A stretch of DNA of 64,000 nt, from NCBI GenBank assembly GCA_046462535.1, contig JBKGVF010000024.1, forward strand, positions 62,001 to 126,000, given 5' to 3'. The notes under the pieces were generated by a model, which made no database searches, was not told the DNA's origin, and saw nothing but the letters and a program-made list of their open reading frames with translations. Position 1 is the stretch's first letter. Each line of letters opens with the position of its first letter. Of the stretch, positions 54,645 to 61,149 are shown piece after piece. Position numbers and translations under genes: made by a program. This DNA is from JAAZCI01 sp046462535. Lineage in GTDB: Bacteria; Pseudomonadota; Gammaproteobacteria; Cardiobacteriales; Wohlfahrtiimonadaceae.

Positions 54645-55555
54645 ATGGTATGTTGCTCATAATCTCCTCCTTAATTGTTGGACAACTCTTAAGCCGTACT
54701 ATTACTGCCACCAATAGAGAGCAACTAATTAATAGCTTAAATCTAGTAGCCGTTCGTATCTCTCTACCGGCACTGATCTTCATTAAGATACAGGGACAAC
54801 CCTTTAGCACTGATGCCCTCTTCCCAATCATAATGCCATGGGTTCTCTTCTTTGCCACCATCGCTATAATCTATCTAATCAACCTATTTTACCCTCTCAA
54901 TAGAGCTACACGTGGCCTCTTAATCATTCTTGCTGGTACTGGGAATACCTCATTTGTTGGTTTTCCTCTAATCACAGCATTAATGGGTGATGATCAATAT
55001 CTGCAGTATGCTATTTTTTATGATCAGTCAAACTTTATTCTTCTCTTTACATTGGGAATCTTTTTAGCTGATCATTACACCGGTAAAGCTGCTAAGCCAG
55101 CTGAGAGTCTTGTTAGACTACTTAGATTTATCCCCATTCAGGCATTAATTATTGCACTCCTGCTCCGCCCCTTCTCAATCCCTATGCCGCTACTCTATAC
55201 TCTCGATCAATTTGCACAACTCATAACGCCCTTAACCATGATTAGCGTGGGAGCATCGTTAAGACTTCCTAAAAGCTGGTCTTTATTAAGCCCACTCTTT
55301 ATTGGACTCTTTATCAAGCTAATTTTGCTCCCATTAATAACCTTTAGTGTATTGCGATTTCTCTATCGTGCTCCTATTCTTGAAATCAATCAAGTAGTGC
55401 TCTTACAATCTGCAATGGCACCGATGGTATTAGCTACTGTCATTGCACGTGAAAAAAATCTCGAACCAGAGCTAGCAAACCTTCTAACAGCAATTGGAAT
55501 CCCCCTCTCTTTCATCTCTGTCTCGCTCTGGTTTTCCCTCTCACAGTTACTATAA
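54641..55555 (+). CDS. AEC-family transporter
   Basis: A 304-aa protein with about ten membrane helices in the auxin-efflux-carrier fold. LVAVRISLPALIFIKIQ, GTGNTSFVGFPLITALMG and LTMISVGASLRLPK are typical of this family, which moves organic acids and similar metabolites. It overlaps nagA by four bases, so it may export or import a product of amino-sugar catabolism such as acetate. The substrate is not known. Confidence 0.88.
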   Translation: MNGMLLIISSLIVGQLLSRTITATNREQLINSLNLVAVRISLPALIFIKIQGQPFSTDALFPIIMPWVLFFATIAIIYLINLFYPLNRATRGLLIILAGTGNTSFVGFPLITALMGDDQYLQYAIFYDQSNFILLFTLGIFLADHYTGKAAKPAESLVRLLRFIPIQALIIALLLRPFSIPMPLLYTLDQFAQLITPLTMISVGASLRLPKSWSLLSPLFIGLFIKLILLPLITFSVLRFLYRAPILEINQVVLLQSAMAPMVLATVIAREKNLEPELANLLTAIGIPLSFISVSLWFSLSQLL

Positions 55556-55633
55556 AAAGTAACTTATACCCATACCTCAATTAATCTCTAATAAAAGTAT
55601 CTCTCAGTTTATTTAATACCCTTAATAGCCTCA

Positions 55634-55668
55634 TAAAAAGAGCCCTACAACGATACATAGGGCTCTTA
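55634..55668. terminator. Bidirectional intrinsic terminator
   Basis: A 10-bp perfect stem, AAGAGCCCTA (55638-55647) with TAGGGCTCTT (55658-55667). The minus side is followed by TTTTTATG, so it serves hinT well; on the plus side it closes the accA-to-AEC run. Confidence 0.85.
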
Positions 55669-55708
55669 TCATCAACTCTATCAAGCGGCGAAATCTAACG
55701 CTAGCACA

Positions 55709-56050
55709 TTAGCCTGGAGGCCAAGATAATGCTCTACCTGCTAAAAGATGAAGATGGATATGATTGACGGTCTGTCCACCATCATCGTTACAATTAAAAA
55801 GCGTTCGATAACCTGACTCTGCGACTCCAAGCTGAGCTGCCAGCTCTTTGGCAACTAAAAATAGTTTTCCAATTAAAGGAGCATCTGCCTCCTGAAGATC
55901 ATTTAATGTTGGAATCTCTTTTTTCGGAATAATTAAAATATGTACTGGAGCTTGTGGATTAACATCTCTAAAAGCGAGCACTTCATCATCTTCATAGAGA
56001 ATATCGGCAGGTATTTCGCGACGAATAATTTTACCAAAAACTGTACTCAT
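55709..56050 (-). CDS. hinT: HIT-family purine nucleoside phosphoramidase HinT
   Basis: A 113-aa HIT protein. VFGKIIRREIPADILYEDDEVLAFRD at the N-terminus and the catalytic triad HIHLHLLAGR (His-x-His-x-His) near residue 98 are intact. HinT hydrolyses adenosine phosphoramidates and aminoacyl-adenylates. GAGAGG precedes the ATG. It lies 15 bases downstream of recR and ends the dnaX-ybaB-recR-hinT run. Confidence 0.95.
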   Translation of the reverse strand: MSTVFGKIIRREIPADILYEDDEVLAFRDVNPQAPVHILIIPKKEIPTLNDLQEADAPLIGKLFLVAKELAAQLGVAESGYRTLFNCNDDGGQTVNHIHLHLLAGRALSWPPG

Positions 56051-56065
56051 ATAAGAACCTCTCGA

Positions 56066-56659
56066 TTAAATCTTTTTCCGAGCATCAAAAGCATGGGCCA
56101 ATGTTCCCCCATCAAAATGCTCTAACTCCCCTCCTAGGGGGATTCCATGTGCTATCTTAGTAACCTCAATATTATAAGGTCTCGCTAATTCATCTAAATA
56201 GTATGCTGTAGCCTCCCCCTCTACTGTTGAGCTTGTAGCCAAAATTAACTCCTTGATAGTCCCAGTTTTAAAGCGCTCTTCTAATTGATGTAACCCTAAC
56301 TCCTGCGGCCCAATTCCATCAAGTGGTGAAAGGTGACCATAAAGAACAAAGTAGTATCCTTGATACGCTACACTTTTAGCTAACGCAAAAACATCCCCGG
56401 GACTTTCAACAATACAGAGCTGCTCACTATTTCGCTCACTATCTTGACACAATACACAGCGAGTTTGATCCGTTAAATTTCGACATAGATCACACTTTTT
56501 GACCGCTAATAGCGCCTCACTGAGAGCTAAACTTAATCGCTCAGCTCCCTTTTGGTTTCGCTCTAAGAGGTAGAGCGCCATTCGAAAGGCGCTCTTCTGA
56601 CCGACACCAGGCAGCACTTTAAAGGCGTCGATTAATTCTTGTAATGCTTTAGGAAACAA
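56066..56659 (-). CDS. recR: Recombination protein RecR
   Basis: A 197-aa DNA-binding ring protein that works with RecF and RecO in gap repair. LPGVGQKSAFRMALYLL is the helix-hairpin-helix. CDLCRNLTDQTRCVLCQD is the four-cysteine zinc finger. The Toprim domain holds LCIVESPGDVFAL, and a Walker-like C-terminus follows. The start is TTG at 56659, with GAGGAG 6 nt upstream; the N-terminus FPKALQELIDAF fits the family. It lies 14 bases downstream of ybaB. Confidence 0.96.
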   Translation of the reverse strand: MFPKALQELIDAFKVLPGVGQKSAFRMALYLLERNQKGAERLSLALSEALLAVKKCDLCRNLTDQTRCVLCQDSERNSEQLCIVESPGDVFALAKSVAYQGYYFVLYGHLSPLDGIGPQELGLHQLEERFKTGTIKELILATSSTVEGEATAYYLDELARPYNIEVTKIAHGIPLGGELEHFDGGTLAHAFDARKKI

Positions 56660-56673
56660 TGATTACTCCTCAA

Positions 56674-57003
56674 TTAGAGGCCTGGAAACTTCATTCCACC
56701 AGGGAGCTGCATACCACCGGTGACTTTTGCCATTTCAGTTTCAGCTGTTGTCTCCACCTTGCGTAGCGCATCATTAAATGCAGCCCCTAAAAGATCTTCT
56801 AGCATCTCTTTATCATCTTCAAAGAGTGAATCATCAATCCGTATTCCTCGAACAACATGGCGACAAGTCATCTCAATCTTAACTAAACCAGCACCTGCTT
56901 CACCGGTAACACTCATATCAGCTAATGCGGCTTGCGCTTTCTCCATCTCTTTCTGCATTTTTTGCGCCTGTTGCATCATTCCCGCAATTCCACCTTTAAA
57001 CAT
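56674..57003 (-). CDS. ybaB: YbaB/EbfC nucleoid-associated protein
   Basis: A 109-aa DNA-binding protein. GGIAGMMQQAQKMQKEMEKAQ at the N-terminus (helix) and the central GAGLVKIEMTCRHVVRGIRID beta region match YbaB/EbfC. It forms dimers that bind DNA without strong sequence specificity. It sits between dnaX and recR, as in many gammaproteobacteria. Confidence 0.95.
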   Translation of the reverse strand: MFKGGIAGMMQQAQKMQKEMEKAQAALADMSVTGEAGAGLVKIEMTCRHVVRGIRIDDSLFEDDKEMLEDLLGAAFNDALRKVETTAETEMAKVTGGMQLPGGMKFPGL

Positions 57004-57057
57004 AGTAGCCTTCCTCTATTACATTAATTTAATTAATCTGAAATTTAAGCCTCTATT

Positions 57058-58764
57058 TTAACCTACTTCCTTATTATTAGTAAGCTGAATTGTCTTCTCT
57101 AATATTCGTGCATTACACTCTTGAGTTAAATAGCGGATATTCTCATCTTTTTGTAATTGCTCTTTAAATATTCGAAGTTCCTCTGCCTCAATACGCTCCT
57201 TCCGCTGATAAAAGTTATCCTCTGGAAGAGCACTCTCAAGGTACTCTATTTGACATACAACCGGCTGCTGTAGGTAACGTGAGACCGCTTGACCAAGTCG
57301 TGCCTCTGTCTCACTAACATCAAAAACTCGCTCCTTCTCTGAACGGATTAAGAGTAATTTCCCCTCATTAAGTCTCGAAAAGACTAGGCTAAATGCTATC
57401 CCTCGAACGATCGGATCAAGCTCTAGATGTTCTACGATAGTTAACCACTCCTCATTACTCTGGGGTAATGATGGAGGCTCTGCTTCATCCCCCTTCTCTA
57501 AAGGGGTATTACTATCTCTACTATTCGATGATGCGATCTCCTTAGCCTTAACCTCAGTAGAGGATGTTGCTGCTGAAGGCTCTACTAACGGTGTAACTGG
57601 CTCTGTCTCTCTATCGCCCTTTATCGATTGCGCTGTCGTTAGCTTCCGCTGCTCTTTTTTTTTATACTTCTGACGGGGCATACCTGGAGAGAAGAGCAGC
57701 ATTCGCAATAATGTCATCTCAAATCCCAGCTCACTGTTAGGGTGCAATGATAGATCACGGCGACCATGTAGTGCGATCTGATAGTAGAGTTGCAACTCTT
57801 CCGGAGAGAAATGCTCTGCCAAGGCCTGATAGCGCAGCAACTCATCGTGATCCCGTTCAGTAAAATCTGGGTTCACTTGAAGTAAAGTTAATTCATGAAA
57901 GGCCTCTATCAGCTCCTCTAAGAGTCGCTCATAATCTAATGAAAAACTCGATAGCTCTTTTAATTCATTTAATAAGCTGTGAGGATCATTTTCTGCTAAG
58001 CGCTCTAAAATCGCGAGAACATATTGATGATCAATCAGGCCCAACATCTCCCGAACCTCATCGTAGAGTATCTTTCCTGCAGTATATGCAATAGCCTGAT
58101 CAAGAATAGAGAGAGCATCTCGCATGCTCCCCTCACCTGCTTTAGCAATTAATTTTAGCGCCCGCTCTTCAAATGATAACTTCTCTTCTGTTAACAGATA
58201 GGCTAACTGCCCCTCAATCTCTTCAGTACTAATCTTCCGTAACTGAAATCGTAAGCAACGAGATAGAACTGTTATTGGAAGCTTTTGCGGATCTGTAGTA
58301 GCAAGAAGAAACTTTACATGTGATGGGGGTTCCTCTAATGTCTTGAGTAGCGCATTAAAGCTACTATTTGAGAGCATATGTACCTCATCGATGAGGTAGA
58401 CCTTAAAACGCCCACGAGTTGGGGCATACTGGACATTATCTAATATCTCTCGAGTATCCTCCACCTTGGTACGCGAAGCTGCATCTATCTCGATTAAATC
58501 CACAAACCGCCCTGCATCAACCTCTTGACAGATAGAGCAGACACCGCAGGGGGTGGCAGAGACCCCCTCTTCACAATTGAGGGACTTTGCAAATATTCGC
58601 GCTAAAGTGGTCTTTCCCACACCCCGAGTACCAGTAAAGAGAAAAGCATGGTGTAGGCGGTTATTTTCAAGTCCATTTGTTAGTGCCTTAACCACATGGG
58701 GTTGACCTACAACCTCTTCAAATGTTCGAGGACGCCACTTTAACGCAAGGACTTGATGAGTCAT
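57058..58764 (-). CDS. dnaX: DNA polymerase III subunit tau (and probably gamma)
   Basis: A 568-aa clamp-loader subunit. Walker A is TGTRGVGKTTLARI near residue 45, a four-Cys zinc module follows (C64, then PCGVCSICQE), Walker B is VYLIDEVHML, and the SRC motif is VLSRCLRFQL. Domain III ends near residue 360. The tau-specific region (about 385-568) is linked by a charged, Ser/Thr-rich segment and ends in the polymerase-binding domain. Codons 368-370 are AAA AAA AAA (nine A, 57655-57663). A -1 shift there would end after 14 more codons, giving a gamma-like 384-aa protein. AGGAG lies 4 nt before the ATG. Confidence 0.96.
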   Translation of the reverse strand: MTHQVLALKWRPRTFEEVVGQPHVVKALTNGLENNRLHHAFLFTGTRGVGKTTLARIFAKSLNCEEGVSATPCGVCSICQEVDAGRFVDLIEIDAASRTKVEDTREILDNVQYAPTRGRFKVYLIDEVHMLSNSSFNALLKTLEEPPSHVKFLLATTDPQKLPITVLSRCLRFQLRKISTEEIEGQLAYLLTEEKLSFEERALKLIAKAGEGSMRDALSILDQAIAYTAGKILYDEVREMLGLIDHQYVLAILERLAENDPHSLLNELKELSSFSLDYERLLEELIEAFHELTLLQVNPDFTERDHDELLRYQALAEHFSPEELQLYYQIALHGRRDLSLHPNSELGFEMTLLRMLLFSPGMPRQKYKKKEQRKLTTAQSIKGDRETEPVTPLVEPSAATSSTEVKAKEIASSNSRDSNTPLEKGDEAEPPSLPQSNEEWLTIVEHLELDPIVRGIAFSLVFSRLNEGKLLLIRSEKERVFDVSETEARLGQAVSRYLQQPVVCQIEYLESALPEDNFYQRKERIEAEELRIFKEQLQKDENIRYLTQECNARILEKTIQLTNNKEVG

Positions 58765-58786
58765 GGTACTCCTAGTTTATACCCTT

Positions 58787-58791
58787 AAAAA
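58787..58791 (-). terminator. T-run ending the 4.5S RNA
   Basis: On the minus strand, five T directly follow the closing stem of the 4.5S RNA, whose terminal helix can act as the terminator hairpin. Confidence 0.5.
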
Positions 58792-58906
58792 GGTGATGAC
58801 CTATATCAGCCGACCCCAGACACACAAAACTCATGCTAGTGCTGCTTCCTTCCGGACCTGACACGGTTCACAATCATTTGTTGCCGGGAAACCAATATAG
58901 GTCACC
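58792..58906 (-). ncRNA. ffs: 4.5S signal recognition particle RNA
   Basis: The minus strand contains GUCAGGUCCGGAAGGAAGCA, the universally conserved SRP domain IV asymmetric loop and GGAA tetraloop. The 5' GGTGACCTATAT and 3' ATATAGGTCATCACC ends pair, enclosing about 115 nt, the usual size of the bacterial short SRP RNA. It binds Ffh to target membrane proteins co-translationally. It lies between tRNA-Cys and dnaX; ffs next to dnaX is common in gammaproteobacteria. A TATATT 6-7 nt upstream could be its own -10, but it may also be processed from the tRNA transcript. Confidence 0.96.
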
Positions 58907-58929
58907 ATTGACAATATAAAACTATAATT

Positions 58930-59003
58930 TGGAGGCTGGAGCCAGAATCGAACTGGCGTCGACGGATTTGCAATCCGCTGCATAACCACTTTGCTATCCA
59001 GCC
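58930..59003 (-). tRNA. tRNA-Cys (anticodon GCA)
   Basis: A 74-nt cloverleaf. Acceptor GGCTGGA pairs with TCCAGCC, the anticodon stem-loop is CGGATTGCAAATCCG with GCA, and the T arm is CCAGTTCGATTCTGG. The CCA end is encoded in the genome. It is 23 nt upstream of ffs and 5 nt downstream of tRNA-Gly. Confidence 0.97.
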
Positions 59004-59008
59004 AATAG

Positions 59009-59084
59009 TGGAGCGGGAAACGAGACTCGAACTCGCGGCCCCAACCTTGGCAAGGTTGTGCTCTACCAACTGAGCTATTCCCGC
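59009..59084 (-). tRNA. tRNA-Gly (anticodon GCC)
   Basis: A 76-nt cloverleaf with acceptor GCGGGAA/TTCCCGC, D arm GCTCAGTTGGTAGAGC, anticodon loop TTGCCAA with GCC, T arm GCGAGTTCGAGTCTCG-type, and encoded CCA. It is first in the tRNA-tRNA-ffs cluster and lies 19 bases downstream of a consensus promoter. Confidence 0.97.
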
Positions 59085-59103
59085 ATCTAATTAAAGAGAA
59101 GCC

Positions 59104-59131
59104 ATTATACCGCTCCCTCTCTATAGGTCAA
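59104..59131 (-). promoter_or_regulatory. Strong sigma70 promoter of the tRNA cluster
   Basis: On the minus strand, TTGACC (59126-59131), a 16-nt spacer, and a perfect TATAAT (59104-59109), followed by GGC in the discriminator position. It lies just upstream of tRNA-Gly and drives at least the two tRNAs. Confidence 0.88.
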
Positions 59132-59155
59132 CAAAAAGAGCAATAATCAACCACA

Positions 59156-59452
59156 CTATAGAAGATCAACCACACCATAAACGGTAAAAAGATCATGTAA
59201 ATCTTTAGGTACTCCTTGAAACTGGAGCATTGGATAGTTTCGTTTTATCTTAATCAATAGGGCAACAAGTGCACTATCACAGCGGGCTACCTGAGCAAGA
59301 TTAACCACATGGAGCACTTTTTGCTCTTCAATTAGCTGGTCGATCGTCTGCTCAAATTTAGGGATCGTATCTTTAGTTAGATTCCCACTTAAAATACACT
59401 CTCCTTCATCGCTGAAGGAGAGTTTAGCCATATCCTGCTGCTCAACAATCAT
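59156..59452 (-). CDS. mlaB: STAS-domain protein MlaB
   Basis: A 98-aa STAS-fold protein. FSDEGECILSGNLTKDTI and VVNLAQVARCDSALVALLI correspond to the two core strands and the conserved D-S/T site of MlaB, the cytoplasmic subunit that stabilises the MlaFEDB phospholipid transporter. It starts immediately after mlaC (ATG at 59452; a GTG at 59455 touches the mlaC stop). The identification rests mainly on its position after mlaC. mlaF, mlaE and mlaD are not present here. Confidence 0.82.
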   Translation of the reverse strand: MIVEQQDMAKLSFSDEGECILSGNLTKDTIPKFEQTIDQLIEEQKVLHVVNLAQVARCDSALVALLIKIKRNYPMLQFQGVPKDLHDLFTVYGVVDLL

Positions 59453-59455
59453 CAC

Positions 59456-60076
59456 TTACTCTCTATTTTTCTGCTTTAAAACCTGAATCATACCGTCGAT
59501 ACCGCGAGAGCTCACTAATTCACGAATCTCTGAGCGATAATTAGTAACGATACTGACACCCTCAACAGAAACATCATAAACTAGCCAGCGATTGCCTGAC
59601 TTAATCATACTGTAGTTAATTGAAACAGGTGCTCTTTGAGAAGAGATTATCTCTGTTCTTAATGTTACTTCCCCACTCTGATCTGCACCTTTAGCAAGGG
59701 GAGTAATATCAATTCGCTCATCAGTATATTCAAGCAGCACCCCTGCATATGAATTGATTAAAAGACGCTTAAATTCTTGTGTAAACTCAACTCTCTGCGC
59801 ATCAGTAGCAGAGCGCCATGTGCGCCCCATTACCCATTGTGAGATAGTTTCAAAATCAAAACGGGGCACCAAGATTTGCTCTACTAAATCGTAAAGACGA
59901 TCAGGATTCTTCTGTAACGTCGCCTTCTCTTTCTTTAATGCAGAGATCATCTGATCTGCAGTATCACGAATAGCCTCTTCCGGTGTTTCAGCAATCGCGG
60001 TGGATAATGCAAAGATCGTTAAGATCATCGCTAGCACTAGCTGCCGAATACCTACTAATTTCATCTTCATTGTCAT
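59456..60076 (-). CDS. mlaC: Periplasmic phospholipid-binding protein MlaC
   Basis: A 206-aa Ttg2D/MlaC family protein. The signal peptide (residues about 8-29, ending STAIAE) is followed by ALKKEKATLQKNPDRLYDLV, PRFDFETISQWVMGRTWRSAT and FKRLLINSYAGVLLEY, the family signature. MlaC ferries phospholipids between the outer-membrane MlaA complex and the inner-membrane MlaFEDB complex. mlaB follows directly. The upstream gene is murB, so the usual mlaFED genes are elsewhere. M1 or M3 could be the true start. Confidence 0.93.
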   Translation of the reverse strand: MTMKMKLVGIRQLVLAMILTIFALSTAIAETPEEAIRDTADQMISALKKEKATLQKNPDRLYDLVEQILVPRFDFETISQWVMGRTWRSATDAQRVEFTQEFKRLLINSYAGVLLEYTDERIDITPLAKGADQSGEVTLRTEIISSQRAPVSINYSMIKSGNRWLVYDVSVEGVSIVTNYRSEIRELVSSRGIDGMIQVLKQKNRE

Positions 60077-60120
60077 AACCTACCTTTATATATCTAGTTA
60101 AGCATTATATGTAATTCAAA

Positions 60121-61122
60121 TTATAGTATCACTGGCTCAGGTATAAGCATAACGCCAAACAGCTCTTCAACATGATTTGCAATCTTCTGCGCATAATTAA
60201 GAAGCTCTCTTCCACTCGCTCCCCCTAAATTTACTAAGATTAAGGCCTGTTTGGAGTAAGTACCTGCCGCACCCTGAGATTGCCCTTTAAACCCTGCAAG
60301 TTCAATCAATTGCCCTGCTGCTAATTTAACCCATCCGGATCCTACCGGATAATGGATTAACTGAGGATATTGTTTTATCAATTGCTGAAATTGCTGCTCT
60401 TTAATAACGGGATTTTGAAAAAAACTTCCAGCATTACCGATCACCCTAGGATCCGGCAACTTCGCTCTACGAATTTCAATAACTGCTTTAGCGATAGTTT
60501 GTGGTGTAATTATCTCTTGAGGATGGGCATCAAACCACGCTTCTAACGCTCCATAATTGAGTTGATTCAACCCCTTCTTAAGCAATTTAAAGCGAACCGA
60601 AATTATGAAGTAACGACCTAAATTTCGTTTAAAGAGACTATCACGATAACCGAGCTCTAACTCATCAACATAGAGGCGCAACTCTGAACCACGCTCTAAA
60701 TCAAAGAGTAGAACTGAATCAATAAGATCCCCTACTTCAACCCCATAAGCACCAATATTCTGTACTGGAGCCGCACCGACTGTTCCTGGAATAAGGGCTA
60801 AATACTCCAACCCATACCACCCCTTCTGGAGTGAATATTCAACAAATTGGTGCCAATTCTCACCAGAAGCAACCTCAACTAGATAGTGCTCCGCCCCCTC
60901 TTCTAGAAGGGTAATTCCCCGCAATTGATTGTGAATGACTGTTCCTGAAAAGTGCTTAGTAAAGAGAATATTGCTTCCTCCCCCCAAGATTAACTTTGGG
61001 GTCGGAAGCGTAAGCACTCTCTTTAGCCCTGCCTTAGAGCTGAGCTCAACAAAATAGTCACAAGTAACCTCAACACCAAACGTATTGAACGTTTTAAGAG
61101 AGTGATTCTCAAATATCTCCAC
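60121..61122 (-). CDS. murB: UDP-N-acetylenolpyruvoylglucosamine reductase (type I)
   Basis: A flavoenzyme of about 333 aa that reduces enolpyruvyl-UDP-GlcNAc to UDP-MurNAc in peptidoglycan synthesis. NHSLKTFNTFGV at the start, LILGGGSNILFTKHFSGTVI (FAD site), EYLALIPGTVGAAPVQNIGAYGVE, YRDSLFKR and LPDPRVIGNAGSFFQNPV with the catalytic Ser all fit type I MurB. I place the start at GTG 61122, since AGGGAG lies 9 nt upstream. The TTG at 61146 follows the ppiD stop directly and has no such site. It is probably co-transcribed with ppiD. Confidence 0.95.
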   Translation of the reverse strand: MEIFENHSLKTFNTFGVEVTCDYFVELSSKAGLKRVLTLPTPKLILGGGSNILFTKHFSGTVIHNQLRGITLLEEGAEHYLVEVASGENWHQFVEYSLQKGWYGLEYLALIPGTVGAAPVQNIGAYGVEVGDLIDSVLLFDLERGSELRLYVDELELGYRDSLFKRNLGRYFIISVRFKLLKKGLNQLNYGALEAWFDAHPQEIITPQTIAKAVIEIRRAKLPDPRVIGNAGSFFQNPVIKEQQFQQLIKQYPQLIHYPVGSGWVKLAAGQLIELAGFKGQSQGAAGTYSKQALILVNLGGASGRELLNYAQKIANHVEELFGVMLIPEPVIL

Positions 61123-61149
61123 CTTACTCTGCTCCCTAGAAATCAATCT

